Assembly: GCA_023301465.1 (NCBI GenBank)
Contig: JALZUQ010000001.1
Location: 41,225 to 105,224, forward strand
Reading direction: 5' to 3'
DNA length: 64,000 bases
Origin: Oligoflexales bacterium
GTDB taxonomy: Bacteria > Bdellovibrionota_B > Oligoflexia > Oligoflexales > JALZUQ01
The notes under the pieces were generated by a model. It saw nothing but the letters and a program-made list of their open reading frames with translations. It ran no database searches and had not been told where the DNA came from. The translations under genes and the position numbers were made by a program. Shown in pieces: positions 36,973 to 50,141 of this stretch. Positions within the stretch are counted from its first letter, which is position 1, and each line of letters begins with the position of its first letter.

Positions 36973-37082
36973 AAAACACCTCGTTTATAAAACTTATCTA
37001 AATTGTGACAAAATTTAGACGATTATGCCAAATTTTTGATGGTGAGAAACTAAACAAAAAAGCGAAGCAAGATTTTTATTGT

Positions 37083-38108
37083 TTAATTAATGGACGTTAT
37101 TTTTTCGCCTACTTTTTTTGCTGTTAAAGGGGCATATTGAAGCCCATTTTTATACAGCCCTGTGACGATTATTTCACCGATAGTGCTAAATTCTATCATG
37201 GGTGTTCTTATTTTAGTCAAAATTCTCGATCCACGAGAAATATTCTCTGGCTCGAATAAAGGAATAAAAGATGAAAGATTTTGAAACGAATTTTTCGATG
37301 AAATATTTTCTGAAAATCCACCATATTTCCAAGAACCATCACAGACACCTAAATACTTCCCCCCTTGGATGAGCCCAAAAGCCTTACCCTGCAAGCCGTA
37401 GCGACCTTCCAAGATATAACCTTTAGACTCTTTCAATAAACTACGAAAACTGTGGGATAAGTGTGGATAACTTATAATGCTTCTTCCAATACACAAAACA
37501 ACCTGGTGATAATCACCAAAAACATCACCATCTTGAAAACATAGCTGAAACCTATTTCCAGATTTTTTTGACTCTCTAAATGTTTTATCCACAGTTTTTC
37601 CACCATGGAGCATAACATATTTTCTCAATATATTTAGATACTTATCAACATTTATAAAAAAATCTTCGCTAAAAAATAATGAAGAATAGTAAGTGGAACC
37701 AAACAGCTCTAAAACCTCTAAAGGGATTTTTTCACGATTTAATTTTTTAACACTTGCTGGAAGAAAATCATCAAAACGATAGATTCTGCTGATTTTAGCT
37801 TGTTCATCTAATTTTGAAAAAAAAGGTTCATATACACTTTTGTATAAACAAACCTCTGGAAAAGCTTGCTGCAGAAGGCGTAATTGTTTGATTAAGCAAA
37901 AAAAACCTTTCACTTTATATGCAAACTCCGGCTGCCTTGCACGATATAAACCTTTTAGGCTTACGATACCTAAAGCTAACCTTGAAGCTGGTTTTTTTTG
38001 AGAATCCGAAACAATATCTACCTCATAGCCTTTTTTAATAAGCTCTAAGGCTACAGAAAGCCCCGCAAAACCTTGACCAATGACAGCTATTTTTTGTTTT
38101 CTCTCCAT
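37083..38108 (-). CDS. FAD-dependent oxidoreductase (DAO-like)
   Basis: A 341-residue protein. The N-terminal FAD-binding Rossmann motif is KIAVIGQGFAGLSVALELIK (5-24), with GxGxxG. The C-terminal GLYKNGLQYAPLTAKKVGEK (from about 318) matches the closing motif of D-amino-acid oxidase-like proteins (GxxxGLxxAPxxA). The middle shows a substrate-domain pattern. Compared with MnmC or glycine oxidase it lacks obvious partner domains. The frame begins at TTG 38141, inside the hydrolase gene, but ATG 38108 lies seven bases past the hydrolase stop and is preferred. Substrate unknown. Confidence 0.65.
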   Translation of the reverse strand: MERKQKIAVIGQGFAGLSVALELIKKGYEVDIVSDSQKKPASRLALGIVSLKGLYRARQPEFAYKVKGFFCLIKQLRLLQQAFPEVCLYKSVYEPFFSKLDEQAKISRIYRFDDFLPASVKKLNREKIPLEVLELFGSTYYSSLFFSEDFFINVDKYLNILRKYVMLHGGKTVDKTFRESKKSGNRFQLCFQDGDVFGDYHQVVLCIGRSIISYPHLSHSFRSLLKESKGYILEGRYGLQGKAFGLIQGGKYLGVCDGSWKYGGFSENISSKNSFQNLSSFIPLFEPENISRGSRILTKIRTPMIEFSTIGEIIVTGLYKNGLQYAPLTAKKVGEKITSIN

Positions 38109-38115
38109 TAGAGAT

Positions 38116-39078
38116 TTACTTACCAAACTCTCCAAAAACAAGCTCTCTTAATTTTGTCCTATCGCTTGGGTTGCGTTCCTTGTAAACAGAGTTTGTCAAA
38201 ATTATACTGTAATTATAGGTGTTTGGGTCTAACATGATGGCCGTTCCAGTAAACCCGTAGTGGCCAATACCTGTTTGAAACATATTCGAAGAACCATACC
38301 TTCTCCACCCTAAAACAGAGTTTTGAACCCCTTCAAAGTTTTTTGCCTCTATAAGAAATTTTCTAAAAAAATCTGTGTTGATACTATTTTTTAGCCACAG
38401 AATTAAATCTTCTCCTGTTCCAAATAACCCAGCATGACCTGAAACACTGCCGAACGACCTACAGTTTTCGTCGTGGGGAAGCCCTCGTAGTCTTTTGCCC
38501 TGCAACTCGCAATAAGCTGTTGGCACTATATTTGTAGTGTTTTTTGGATGAAAAGTAATACTTGTTCCACTGAACCAGTGTTTTGCTAAATCATGAAGAG
38601 AGGTTTTTTTAATTTTAGAGAGAATAAAACCCAAAAAAATATAGCCGACATCTGAGTAAAAAAAATCTTTTTTTTGTAGCTTCGTGTTTTTTAAACGCAA
38701 CAAAAACCTGCTCCATTGCACGGAATCGCTTTCTTGTTTAAACTTATTTTCTGCATCTAGTTGATTGATCCAAAAATTTTGCCAAGCAGGCAACCCGCTC
38801 TTATGAGATAGTATCTCCGAAATTTTTAAGTCTGCAAATTGACTTGGTACTTCGTTCTCAAAAACATCTTCAAGTGTCTGATTTAAATCAATATTTTTGT
38901 AAATCAGCGGGGCAGTAAAAATAGCTTTAGTCATACTTGCTAAGTCAAAAATTTTTTCTTTGCCCTGCTCCCAAATATATTCTGGCTTTGATTCTTTCGC
39001 GTTTCCTTTTGCAATAAACACATGAGTCCACGGTAGATTCGTTTGGTTTAAATATGATTTTAAATCGTGACTAAGCAT
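38116..39078 (-). CDS. Serine hydrolase of the beta-lactamase class C/esterase family
   Basis: A 320-residue protein. The SxxK motif is Ser48-Met-Thr-Lys51 (ASMTKA), and the second motif is YSDVGY (about 142-147). The third, HYGFTGT, is near 272 (GxxHxGFTG). These are the three conserved elements of the class C/penicillin-binding-protein-like family. No signal peptide is seen, so it is probably cytoplasmic. Some members are esterases or peptidases. It overlaps the gatB end by eight bases and precedes the FAD oxidoreductase gene by seven. Confidence 0.75.
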   Translation of the reverse strand: MLSHDLKSYLNQTNLPWTHVFIAKGNAKESKPEYIWEQGKEKIFDLASMTKAIFTAPLIYKNIDLNQTLEDVFENEVPSQFADLKISEILSHKSGLPAWQNFWINQLDAENKFKQESDSVQWSRFLLRLKNTKLQKKDFFYSDVGYIFLGFILSKIKKTSLHDLAKHWFSGTSITFHPKNTTNIVPTAYCELQGKRLRGLPHDENCRSFGSVSGHAGLFGTGEDLILWLKNSINTDFFRKFLIEAKNFEGVQNSVLGWRRYGSSNMFQTGIGHYGFTGTAIMLDPNTYNYSIILTNSVYKERNPSDRTKLRELVFGEFGK

Positions 39079-40510
39079 TCAAAAGCTTGTCTAAGATTTT
39101 TTGAACTAAACTTGGCGAGAAATTTCCCGAGGACACTTTCATGATTTGACCAACAAAAAAACCTTTCAGTTTTGTTTTCCCTGCTCGGTACTCTTCTAAT
39201 TGTTTTGGGTTTTTATCTAAAACATCTTGAATGACTTCTTTGATTTTTGATTCGTCTTGAACTTGAATCAATCCATTTGCTTTTGCAATATCTAGAATCG
39301 CTAAGCCTTTGTTTTTATAATATAAATCAGCAGCTTTTTTTGCTGTTTTACTTGATAAAACACCGCCATCCACGAGATTAAATATTTCCGCGAGCTTGCT
39401 TGGGTCAAATAATTCAAAAATTTCTAAATTTTGATCTTGTTCTTTGTTGGACTTAATTTCTGTCATAAAAAAAGCCGCCAATTTACCAAGGTTTTTTGAA
39501 TTCTTTAGGTTTTTTTGACACTCTTTTAAATAATTAAAGTTTGCTTTTGACTCGGTGAAATAAGTGGTCGTCTCTTGATTTAATCCGGCTTTTATTAAGT
39601 TTTTTTCTGCTTCTATAGGATCTACTTCTAAATCTAAATCCATTTTTAACTGTGAGCCACAGTCTAGAACCGGGAGGTCTGGGTCATCGAAATATCTATA
39701 ATCGTGAGCATCTTCTTTATCACGCATTGGAAACGTTGTATCAGAGTCAGGGTCATAACCCCTTGTTTGTTGTTTTATTTTTTGGTTTTCTTCTAGAATT
39801 TGAAACTGCCTCAGCATTTCATAATTTATAGCTTTTTCTGCGAACCGAAAAGAGTTTACGTTTTTAATTTCGCAACGCACTCCTAGTTCTTTAGAGTTTA
39901 CCGGGCTTAAAGAAATATTTAAGTCCATTCTAAAATTGCCTTTTTCCATATTGGCGTCACTAATTTTATGAAACCTAACAAGCCTATAAACGGTTTTGAC
40001 GTATTCAAGGGCTTCATCAATGCTGTGCATGTCTGGAGCTGATACAATTTCAATGAGGGGCGTTCCAGCACGGTTTAAATCCACCAAAGAACTTTTGCCT
40101 TTGTGGAGGATCTTTCCTGCGTCTTCTTCGATTTGAACCCTATCTAAGAGCACAGAACCACCAGACGGTAACTCTATAGACCCTCCCATTCCAATGGGAT
40201 GAGTGAGTTGTGTAATTTGGTAGCCTTTTGGTAAATCAGGGTAAAAATACTGTTTTCTCATAAAAAACGATTGTTTACTTACACTTGATTTTGCTGCAGT
40301 TGCAAATCTAATGGCTTGCCACACAGCATGTTCGTTAATTCTTGGTAACGCACCGGGTAGCCCCAAACAAACTTCGCATGTGTGTTGGTTCGGCTCTAAT
40401 TCTGAAGAAGTCTCTCTTGCACACCTACAAAACAGTTTTGTCTTTGTAGCAAGCTGACAGTGAATTTCTATTCCAATGGTTGGTTTATACTTTTGAAGCA
40501 AGTTTTGCAT
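39071..40510 (-). CDS. gatB: Glutamyl/aspartyl-tRNA amidotransferase subunit B
   Basis: A 479-residue GatB. The N terminus has TIGIEIHCQLATKTKLFCRC (11-30), with two zinc-binding Cys in CxC. A second Cys pair, CEVCLGLPGALP (about 44-55), follows. The signature YFYPDLPKGYQITQ (about 87-100) and the tail YqeY/GatB domain (to residue 479) are complete. GatCAB converts Glu-tRNAGln and/or Asp-tRNAAsn to the amide form, so the organism may lack a Gln- or Asn-tRNA synthetase. Three bases separate it from gatA. Confidence 0.96.
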   Translation of the reverse strand: MQNLLQKYKPTIGIEIHCQLATKTKLFCRCARETSSELEPNQHTCEVCLGLPGALPRINEHAVWQAIRFATAAKSSVSKQSFFMRKQYFYPDLPKGYQITQLTHPIGMGGSIELPSGGSVLLDRVQIEEDAGKILHKGKSSLVDLNRAGTPLIEIVSAPDMHSIDEALEYVKTVYRLVRFHKISDANMEKGNFRMDLNISLSPVNSKELGVRCEIKNVNSFRFAEKAINYEMLRQFQILEENQKIKQQTRGYDPDSDTTFPMRDKEDAHDYRYFDDPDLPVLDCGSQLKMDLDLEVDPIEAEKNLIKAGLNQETTTYFTESKANFNYLKECQKNLKNSKNLGKLAAFFMTEIKSNKEQDQNLEIFELFDPSKLAEIFNLVDGGVLSSKTAKKAADLYYKNKGLAILDIAKANGLIQVQDESKIKEVIQDVLDKNPKQLEEYRAGKTKLKGFFVGQIMKVSSGNFSPSLVQKILDKLLNA

Positions 40511-40513
40511 AAC

Positions 40514-41917
40514 TCACTTACCTCCAGATATACATTTTGTCTCAAGCTCTGAAACACTCTTTAATAAAAAGTCATCTGTAAGGTGATTAGATACAAACTG
40601 AAGCCCAAGTGGAAGCTTTGTCTTGTTATAACTAGAGGGTATCGACACGCCGGGGAAACCCACCAAATTTAGAAAAACAGTATACAAATCAGATAAATAC
40701 ATCTTCATTGGGTCACCTGTGTTTTCACCTATTTTAAACGCTGGTGTTGGAGATGTCGGGGTTAATAAAATTCCATTTTCTCCAAGTATTGTTTGTAGTT
40801 TTTCTTTAAAGAGTACTCGAATCTGCTTCGCTCGTTTGTAATACTTATCAGAATATCCAGCAGATAAAACAAAGTTTCCTAATATAATTCTTCGTTTTAC
40901 TTCAGAACCAAAACCATTTGTTCGTGATTTTACAACGAGGTCTTCATAGCCTTCGAACTCTGTAGCCCGGTTTCCATAACGAACGCCATCAAATTTTGCC
41001 AAATTCGATGAAACTTCAGCAGTCGCAATCAAATAATAAATGGCGATCGAGTCTTTTAAAAAGTCTAGATTAATTGTTTTCGTTTCAAAGTTCTCTTTAA
41101 TTTTATTCGCCCAACTTTGATAGTTTTCAATGATGTCTTTGTCACAACCCTCTAAGGAGGCCTCGTCTAAAAGACAATAAACAGGTTTGTGTATTTGTTT
41201 ATATTGAGAAGCTATCGAGGTTGAATCTCTATCATCATAACCACTCATGATACTATGTAAAACCATAATATCATTGATGTTGTTTGTGATCGGGCCAATT
41301 TGATCTAATGAAGAACCGTATGAAACTAAACCGTGTCTTGAGACCGTTCCGTAACTTGGCTTAAACCCATACACACCGCAAAAAGCAGCCGGTTGGCGAA
41401 TACTACCGCCTGTATCTGAGCCTAAACTCACATCTAAAGCACCAGAAGCAACTGCTGCCGCACTTCCGCCAGAAGACCCGCCAGCAACTCTTGAAGTGTC
41501 TGCTGGGTTTTTTACAACACCAAAACAGCTGTGTTCTGTCGAGCTTCCCATTGCAAACTCATCCATATTGAGTTTTGCAATAAATATTGCACCTGCTACT
41601 TTTAGTTTTTCAATGACATCAGCATCAAAGCTACTGATATAGCCTTTCAGCATGTTGGAAGCACAACTTGTGGGCCAACCTTTTATCTGAATATTGTCTT
41701 TTACACCGACAGTAACACCTGCAAGAGGTAAGTCTTCTCCGGCTTGCAGTCTTTTTTCAAGCTCTGCAATCTGTTCTTCAACTTTATTTTTGTCGTAAAA
41801 CGTTGAAAAATTCAGGTTTTTTGATTGGTTTTCATAATCAACTAAGCCATCGAGAATTGTTTTTCTAACGCCTTGCTTCTCTACACTTTTAGCAATCTCT
41901 GCGATAGTGCGTTTCAT
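40514..41917 (-). CDS. gatA: Glutamyl/aspartyl-tRNA amidotransferase subunit A
   Basis: A 467-residue amidase-signature enzyme. Catalytic Lys is in GVKDNIQIKG (about 71-80) and the Ser-Ser pair is in AGGSSGGSAAAVASGALDVS (about 146) plus GSDTGGSIRQPAAFCG (about 167-182). GatA produces ammonia from glutamine, which travels to GatB. The start overlaps the stop of gatC by four bases (ATGA). Confidence 0.96.
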   Translation of the reverse strand: MKRTIAEIAKSVEKQGVRKTILDGLVDYENQSKNLNFSTFYDKNKVEEQIAELEKRLQAGEDLPLAGVTVGVKDNIQIKGWPTSCASNMLKGYISSFDADVIEKLKVAGAIFIAKLNMDEFAMGSSTEHSCFGVVKNPADTSRVAGGSSGGSAAAVASGALDVSLGSDTGGSIRQPAAFCGVYGFKPSYGTVSRHGLVSYGSSLDQIGPITNNINDIMVLHSIMSGYDDRDSTSIASQYKQIHKPVYCLLDEASLEGCDKDIIENYQSWANKIKENFETKTINLDFLKDSIAIYYLIATAEVSSNLAKFDGVRYGNRATEFEGYEDLVVKSRTNGFGSEVKRRIILGNFVLSAGYSDKYYKRAKQIRVLFKEKLQTILGENGILLTPTSPTPAFKIGENTGDPMKMYLSDLYTVFLNLVGFPGVSIPSSYNKTKLPLGLQFVSNHLTDDFLLKSVSELETKCISGGK

Positions 41918-42198
41918 TTTTTTACAACTCTTGGAAGTTTAAAATAATTTTGACTGCAATGGCTCTCACTCTTTAACACTTGGTGATGGTCTAAAGAAAC
42001 CACGTGTTGGTCTTTGTTAAAAGGGAGTGTGTTGTCAGTAACAGAGTCTGCAACTTCTTCTTTTAGATCATATTTATCCATACATTTTGCAAATTCTAAA
42101 AACCGTTCTAACTCCGGTTGAAACTTTGTTGTTTCTTCTGGAGTTAGTTCGATTCTCGATAGCTTTGCTAAGCGTTCAATATCAAATTTATTCTTCAT
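41914..42198 (-). CDS. gatC: Glutamyl/aspartyl-tRNA amidotransferase subunit C
   Basis: A 94-residue GatC. It has [19 protein letters not shown] (5-23), the helix of the family, and TLPFNKD (about 72), typical of the belt that wraps around GatA/GatB. It overlaps gyrA by 11 bases upstream, so gatC-gatA-gatB are probably co-transcribed with gyrA and gyrB from the origin outward. Confidence 0.9.
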   Translation of the reverse strand: MKNKFDIERLAKLSRIELTPEETTKFQPELERFLEFAKCMDKYDLKEEVADSVTDNTLPFNKDQHVVSLDHHQVLKSESHCSQNYFKLPRVVKK

Positions 42199-44653
42199 CG
42201 TCTTGTGCTTGTGAGTTTTCGATGTCTACAACTTTACACACGCTTATCACTTTTTCTTCGTCGCCAACCGTCATCAACCTAACACCTTGTGTGTGTCTTC
42301 CGATGACGCCAACTTCTTTTACAGTGAATCGCATAAGTTTTCCAGCAGAGGTCATTACCATTAAATCGTCGGTCTCAGACACCTGTAAAATCCCTATAAC
42401 AGGCCCGTTTCGCTCTGTTACCTTAATAGTGTAGATGCCTTTGCCACCACGGGTTTGCTGTCTGTATTCTTCAAGAGGTGTTCTCTTTCCATATCCATTT
42501 TCGCAAATAGATAAAATCGTCGAATCACCTTTGATGATTTCAAACCCAATGACTGAATCACCCTCTTCAGAGAATCGAATTCCTGTTACACCGCGAGAAG
42601 CACGTCCCATTGGTCTAACGTCTTCACCTTTAAAACGAATTGCTTTTCCAAGCCTGGTAGAAAGTAAAATGTCGTCTTCGCCACCAGTAAGCTGACAAGC
42701 TATTAGTGAATCCTCTTCTTCTAACTTAAGACCAATGATCCCTGTCTCTCTAATTTTAGAGTATGCCATGAGGTCTGTTTTTTTGATGTAGCCCTGTGCT
42801 GTTACAGAAACAACAAATTGATCTTCTTTGTATTCTTTTACTGGAAGAACAGAAACGATTTTTTCTCCGTCTTTTAGCTTAAGAACACTAGCTATGTGTC
42901 TTCCTTTAGAGCGAAGTGCTGCTTCTGGAATTTGATAAACTTTAAGGTTATAAACACGGCCTCTACTTGAAAAGCAAAGTAAGTTCGAATGGTTTGTTGT
43001 GTTAAAGAGGTCTTTTACAAGATCTTCTCCACGAGTTAACATCCCACTTTTGCCTTTTCCACCACGGCGTTGTGCGGCGATACTATCAGTTTGCGTTCGT
43101 TTGACGTAACCACCTTGGGTGATTGTAACAACAACTGAATCATCAGAAACTAACGATTCCATTGTAAAGTCGTCTGCGGCAGGAAGAATTTCTGTTTTTC
43201 TTTCGTCACCGTGTGTTGCTTTTACCTCTTGAAGTTCTTCAACAATGATTTTTGTTACTCTTGTCGGTGAGTTTAAGATGTCTTCAAGGTCTTTTATAAT
43301 TTCCATAATCTGTTTGTGTTCAGTGATAATTTTATCACGTTCTAAACCAGTCAATCTTGCAAGTCGCATATCTAAAATAGCTTTTGCCTGCAAATCAGAA
43401 AGCTTAAAGCTTTCTAGTAAGCCTTGGTGTGCAATCGCAGGGTCTTTTGAGTTTCTGATAAGTTTTACAACTGCGTCAATATTCTCAACGGCAATTTTTA
43501 AACCCTCTAAAATATGTGCTCTCGCCTCTGCTTTTCTTAGTTCAAAAGCAGTTCTACGTAAAACAACTTCTCTACGGTGTTTGTTAAATTGAACTAGTAT
43601 TTCTTTAAGGTTTAAAAGTCTCGGTATGCCGTTTACAAGAGCAACCATGTTGACGCCAAAGTTTGTTTGGAGTTGAGTTAGCTTATAAAGATTATTAAGA
43701 ATAATCTCTCCAGACTCACCACGCTTCATATCAATAACGACACGAATATCATTTTGAGCAGACTCATCTCTGATATCTGAAATGCCTTCGATTTTTTTGT
43801 CACGCACTAAATCAGCTATTTTCTCTATGAGTTTTGCTTTATTCACTTGGTAAGGAAGTTCCGTTACAATAATTCGTTCACGGTTTTTTATCTCTTCAAC
43901 TTCTGCTTTTGCACGCATTTTTATAGAGCCGCGACCTGTCCTGTACGCACTTACTATTCCCGCTTGTCCTAATATCATCGCTTGTGTTGGAAAGTCAGGG
44001 CCTTTGATGTACTCCATCAGTTGATCAATGCTTAAATCAGGCTCTTCAATCAAAGCCTCAAGTGCTGTGATTACTTCCGTTAAGTTATGAGGAGGAATGT
44101 TTGTTGCCATACCAACGGCAATACCAGATTGTCCGTTAATTAAAAGTTGGGGCAATCTTGAAGGCAATACAAGGGGTTCAAAGTCTTTGTTATCGTAGTT
44201 AGGTCCAAAATCTACGGTTTCTTTTTCGAGGTCAGCAAGAAGGAGTTCGGCTCTTTTTTCGAGTCTTACTTCGGTATAACGCATGGCGGCAGCAGAATCG
44301 CCGTCAATAGAACCAAAGTTACCTTGGCCATCAATAATGGTATAACGCATGCTAAAGTCTTGGGCTAAGCGAACAAGAGCATCATAAACCGCCGTATCTC
44401 CATGAGGGTGATACTTACCAATGACATCACCGACCACACGAGCAGACTTTAGATAAGGCTTGCTGGCATAATTTTTAAGAGTGTACATTGCATATAAAAT
44501 ACGTCTGTGCACAGGCTTAAGTCCGTCTCTTACATCAGGAAGTGCTCTCGAAACGATAACACTCATGGAGTAGTCTAAAAACGAATTCTTTAGCTCGTCT
44601 TCGATATCAATAGAAACAACGTTTGATGGATTAACCGTGTTTTCTTCTGTCAT
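42188..44653 (-). CDS. gyrA: DNA gyrase subunit A
   Basis: An 821-residue GyrA. The N-terminal [20 protein letters not shown] (about 20-39) and the helix with [12 protein letters not shown] contain the quinolone-determining residues (Thr in the Ser83 position, Asp in the 87 position). The catalytic Tyr lies in [13 protein letters not shown] (about 122-134). The GyrA box QRRGGKG, needed for DNA wrapping, occurs in the C-terminal beta-pinwheel (about 530). GAGG precedes the ATG. An acidic tail ends the protein. It introduces negative supercoils with GyrB, 16 bases upstream. Confidence 0.97.
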   Translation of the reverse strand: MTEENTVNPSNVVSIDIEDELKNSFLDYSMSVIVSRALPDVRDGLKPVHRRILYAMYTLKNYASKPYLKSARVVGDVIGKYHPHGDTAVYDALVRLAQDFSMRYTIIDGQGNFGSIDGDSAAAMRYTEVRLEKRAELLLADLEKETVDFGPNYDNKDFEPLVLPSRLPQLLINGQSGIAVGMATNIPPHNLTEVITALEALIEEPDLSIDQLMEYIKGPDFPTQAMILGQAGIVSAYRTGRGSIKMRAKAEVEEIKNRERIIVTELPYQVNKAKLIEKIADLVRDKKIEGISDIRDESAQNDIRVVIDMKRGESGEIILNNLYKLTQLQTNFGVNMVALVNGIPRLLNLKEILVQFNKHRREVVLRRTAFELRKAEARAHILEGLKIAVENIDAVVKLIRNSKDPAIAHQGLLESFKLSDLQAKAILDMRLARLTGLERDKIITEHKQIMEIIKDLEDILNSPTRVTKIIVEELQEVKATHGDERKTEILPAADDFTMESLVSDDSVVVTITQGGYVKRTQTDSIAAQRRGGKGKSGMLTRGEDLVKDLFNTTNHSNLLCFSSRGRVYNLKVYQIPEAALRSKGRHIASVLKLKDGEKIVSVLPVKEYKEDQFVVSVTAQGYIKKTDLMAYSKIRETGIIGLKLEEEDSLIACQLTGGEDDILLSTRLGKAIRFKGEDVRPMGRASRGVTGIRFSEEGDSVIGFEIIKGDSTILSICENGYGKRTPLEEYRQQTRGGKGIYTIKVTERNGPVIGILQVSETDDLMVMTSAGKLMRFTVKEVGVIGRHTQGVRLMTVGDEEKVISVCKVVDIENSQAQDDEE

Positions 44654-44669
44654 ATATCCTCTTTTACGC

Positions 44670-47141
<2,472 letters not shown>

Positions 47142-47175
47142 TTAGACCTCATTTGTTCTCTGACAGGAAAGTATC

Positions 47176-48327
47176 TTACCTACTTTCTTTGATAGGCACC
47201 AGAAGATGTTTGGAAAAGCAACCTTCTGGTTCATTCATCGGAAAGAACACAAGAGGATCCTCTAATTTATCTTCTTGAAAAGATATCTTCAGCTTATCTA
47301 CATTGGATGTGGATAAGATATCGCTTAAAAACTTACCATTCACCGTAATAGATGATTTTTTTGTTTTAAAACCGGGCAATTTAAGAGCTTCAGTACTTTC
47401 AGAACTACCAGATGTACGACTTTGTAGCACTAGATTCTCGTGATCAAACTCAAAGCGAAGTGCTCTAGATTTATCAGCAGCAATTAAGACTCTTTTGACA
47501 GCAGTTGCAATATGGGGGCGGCCTACTTCAACTTCGTTTGACAATGTTTTTGGAATGACTCCGGCGTAGCTTGGGTACTTTATTTCAACAAGCCTAATAA
47601 AAACCTGGAGGTTCTCAACCTGTAAAAGAGCTGTTTTACCTTCTTGATCAATACCAATAGAAACATCTTTGTAGCCTTGATGACAAACCCTAAGAATTTC
47701 TTGAATCGCTCTTTTTGAAAAATTAACGCCTTTTTCGAAGATTTCTGCGTTCTTTTGTTGTGCTTCAGGAAGAGTCACATCGCAATGGGAAAGCCTAAAG
47801 CCGTCTGTTCCAACCATGCGTAAAACGCCTTTTTCTGGAGAATGTAAATACCCTACAGAACCGTAAACCCTTGGGGAGTCAGGCATAATGCAAAACTGCA
47901 CTTGTTCAATCATGTAACTCATTTTGTCACTAGGAAGTGTCTTTAAATCAAATAAATCTGGCTCTGGCGGGTTTCTCCAAACAGAGTGTTCAACCAACGG
48001 TACTTTCATTTGATACTTTTCATTAAGGTCCGTCATGGCGGAAACAAGCATAAAGCTATCCGTTAGCTCTAAGGTCACAAGTGAGTTTGGTAGTTCTTTT
48101 ACGGTTTCGGCGAAAAGCTTTGCTGTGACAAAGATGGTCCCAGCTGTATGTACCTGACATTCAGAAGATGCATATATAGCGATGACATGATCAGAAGAAG
48201 TTACGGTTAACTTACCATCAGCAGCAGAGAGCCCTATTGATACTAATGATTTATCAGAGAGGATACCAGATAGCTTACTAACGCACTGGCTGAGTGATTG
48301 CTTTTCAATACTTATTTTGAACATCAT
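47176..48327 (-). CDS. dnaN: DNA polymerase III sliding clamp (beta subunit)
   Basis: A 383-residue clamp, three similar domains of about 120 residues each. It begins MMFKISIEKQSLSQCVSKLS. The third domain has DILSTSNVDKLKISFQEDKL, and the closing CFSKHLLVPIKESR resembles the PMR/MPMRL end. It encircles DNA to tether polymerase III. Slightly longer than E. coli (366). It follows the origin region and lies upstream of gyrB. ATGATG at 48327 offers two starts. Confidence 0.95.
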   Translation of the reverse strand: MMFKISIEKQSLSQCVSKLSGILSDKSLVSIGLSAADGKLTVTSSDHVIAIYASSECQVHTAGTIFVTAKLFAETVKELPNSLVTLELTDSFMLVSAMTDLNEKYQMKVPLVEHSVWRNPPEPDLFDLKTLPSDKMSYMIEQVQFCIMPDSPRVYGSVGYLHSPEKGVLRMVGTDGFRLSHCDVTLPEAQQKNAEIFEKGVNFSKRAIQEILRVCHQGYKDVSIGIDQEGKTALLQVENLQVFIRLVEIKYPSYAGVIPKTLSNEVEVGRPHIATAVKRVLIAADKSRALRFEFDHENLVLQSRTSGSSESTEALKLPGFKTKKSSITVNGKFLSDILSTSNVDKLKISFQEDKLEDPLVFFPMNEPEGCFSKHLLVPIKESR

Positions 48328-48635
48328 TTATTTTCATCCATTTTGGTTTATATATAATTATTATTAGTTTATTTAGTAGTAGTAGTATATTCCTGTGGAT
48401 AACAGGGATAACTAATTAAGTCATTGTTTTTGTTAAAGAATAAAGCATTTTTTTTTGCGGAAAAATGTTGATACGTGTGCATAAGTTTTTGTTTAACCTC
48501 GCTGCTTATTTTTTATCTGTGAATCACCCATAGTTTATCCCCTATTTATCCCATGTGTATAAAGGTTTTATTCCTAGCTTTTTAACATGTTTATCCACAG
48601 GTTTATGCACAGCTAGCACCTTTAATAACTTTAAA
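48328..48635. other. Probable chromosomal replication origin (oriC) with DnaA boxes
   Basis: The 308-base dnaN-dnaA gap is very AT-rich and has five DnaA-box 9-mers. They are TTATCCACA at 48591-48599 and, reversed, 48394-48402; TTATGCACA at 48603-48611 and, reversed, 48476-48484; and TTATACACA reversed at 48554-48562. Near-boxes TTTATCCC lie at about 48535 and 48545. Genes left of about 50 kb run left and those to the right run right, which fits bidirectional replication from here. A, T-rich stretches at 48345-48390 could be the unwinding element. No replication data exist for this window. Confidence 0.85.
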
Positions 48636-50021
48636 TTAGCACATCTGCTCGATCTTACGCTCTAGTACATCCAACTCAGTTTTGATGTTTAGGTTCGTTT
48701 TTTCTTTCGTGATCTTCTTTACAGCATGCATTACCGTTGTGTGATCTTTTCCGCCAAACCTTGAACCAATATCAGGGTAAGAAGCATTCACCTTTTGGCG
48801 AGATAAATACATGGCAATCTGTCTAGGCAATGTAAGTGTTCTTAATCTTTTTTTCGATTTAAGGTCTACAACTCTTACTTTAAAGTGCTCAGCAACTATT
48901 TTTTGAATAGATTCTATAGTGATTTTTTTATGAGGGTCTCCTAAGACATTTGATAATGTCTCTTGAGCAAGAGCCATACTAATATTTTTGCCTTGTAGCG
49001 AAGAAAAGGCAGCCATTCTGTGCAATGCACCCTCAAGTTCACGAATGTTTCGTTTTGCTTGGCTGGCAATATATTCTGCCACTTCTGGGTCTACATAAAT
49101 CCCCAAAGCCTCCGCTTTGTTGTATAAAATGGCCATGCGGTGTTCGAAATCAGGTTGTTGGATATCCGCAATGAGTCCCCATTGGAACCTATTTCGGAGG
49201 CGGTCTTCAATGTCGGGGATGTCTTGTGGAAATAGATCAGATGTAATAACAACCTGTTTTTTTTGTTCGTACAGAGCATTAAAAGTATGAAAAAACTCTT
49301 CTTGCGTGCGTTCTTTTCTAGAAATAAATTGAATATCATCCACTAAAAAAACGTCACAATGTCGGTATTTTTGGCGAAAATCCCACATTTTTTTAAAACG
49401 TAGGCAGTAGATCATTTCGTTCATAAATCTCTCGGAAGAAATATATGTCACGACTGCTGAAGGGTTTCTTCGAAGTATTTTGTTTCCGATGGCGTGAAGT
49501 AAATGAGTTTTACCTAGGCCTGTTCCTCCGTAAATAAATAGCGGATTATACGTATTTCCCGGATCATCGGCCACAGCTTCACAAGCAGCCTGAGCAAAGC
49601 GGTTGCTTTCTCCACTCACAAATGAGGAGAATAAGTATTTGTTATTTAGAGGGTTTGTAGGACGGTTCATAACCTTAGATTTTTGTGACTCTAGGTTTTC
49701 AATATCGTCTTTTTCTTCGGTAATTATAGCAGAGCTGGTGGTTTGTCCGTCAATTTCAATGCGTAAACAATATCGGTCTAAGCCCGGCACACTTTGTTTT
49801 GCGTTTTCAATGGGTTTCCACAGGTCTTCAAGAAGGCCCTGGTAAAACTCTAAGTCTGGAACACCTAAAATAATTTCTTCTTCTTTACCACGTGCGTTTA
49901 TAGGCACAATCCACTTTTGAAAGATAGAGTTTGGTAGCGTTCTCTTAAGATATTCTGTAATTCTAATCCAAGCTTCTTTGGGTGTTGCAAGTGAACTGAA
50001 AGGTTGTTGGTATATTGGCAT
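48636..50021 (-). CDS. dnaA: Chromosomal replication initiator DnaA
   Basis: A 461-residue DnaA. It has an N-terminal DnaB/DiaA contact domain (to about 90), a variable linker, an AAA+ domain with Walker A YGGTGLGKTHLLHAIGN (about 160) and Walker B VFLVDDIQF, then domain IV with LTLPRQIAMYLSRQKV and the DNA-binding signature GGKDHTTVMHAV near the C terminus. The open frame starts at 50099, but AAGGA ten bases before the ATG at 50021 (MPIYQQPFSS) supports that start. The atp operon diverges from it. Confidence 0.96.
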   Translation of the reverse strand: MPIYQQPFSSLATPKEAWIRITEYLKRTLPNSIFQKWIVPINARGKEEEIILGVPDLEFYQGLLEDLWKPIENAKQSVPGLDRYCLRIEIDGQTTSSAIITEEKDDIENLESQKSKVMNRPTNPLNNKYLFSSFVSGESNRFAQAACEAVADDPGNTYNPLFIYGGTGLGKTHLLHAIGNKILRRNPSAVVTYISSERFMNEMIYCLRFKKMWDFRQKYRHCDVFLVDDIQFISRKERTQEEFFHTFNALYEQKKQVVITSDLFPQDIPDIEDRLRNRFQWGLIADIQQPDFEHRMAILYNKAEALGIYVDPEVAEYIASQAKRNIRELEGALHRMAAFSSLQGKNISMALAQETLSNVLGDPHKKITIESIQKIVAEHFKVRVVDLKSKKRLRTLTLPRQIAMYLSRQKVNASYPDIGSRFGGKDHTTVMHAVKKITKEKTNLNIKTELDVLERKIEQMC

Positions 50022-50141
50022 ATATAAATGTTCCTTAAAGAAACGTATTATTAGTAAAAAAGTCTTCTTTTTAAGGCGAAAACTGTGAAAAACTAACACA
50101 GCTTATGTATTCTCACAACAATCAAAAAACAAAGGTTTAAG

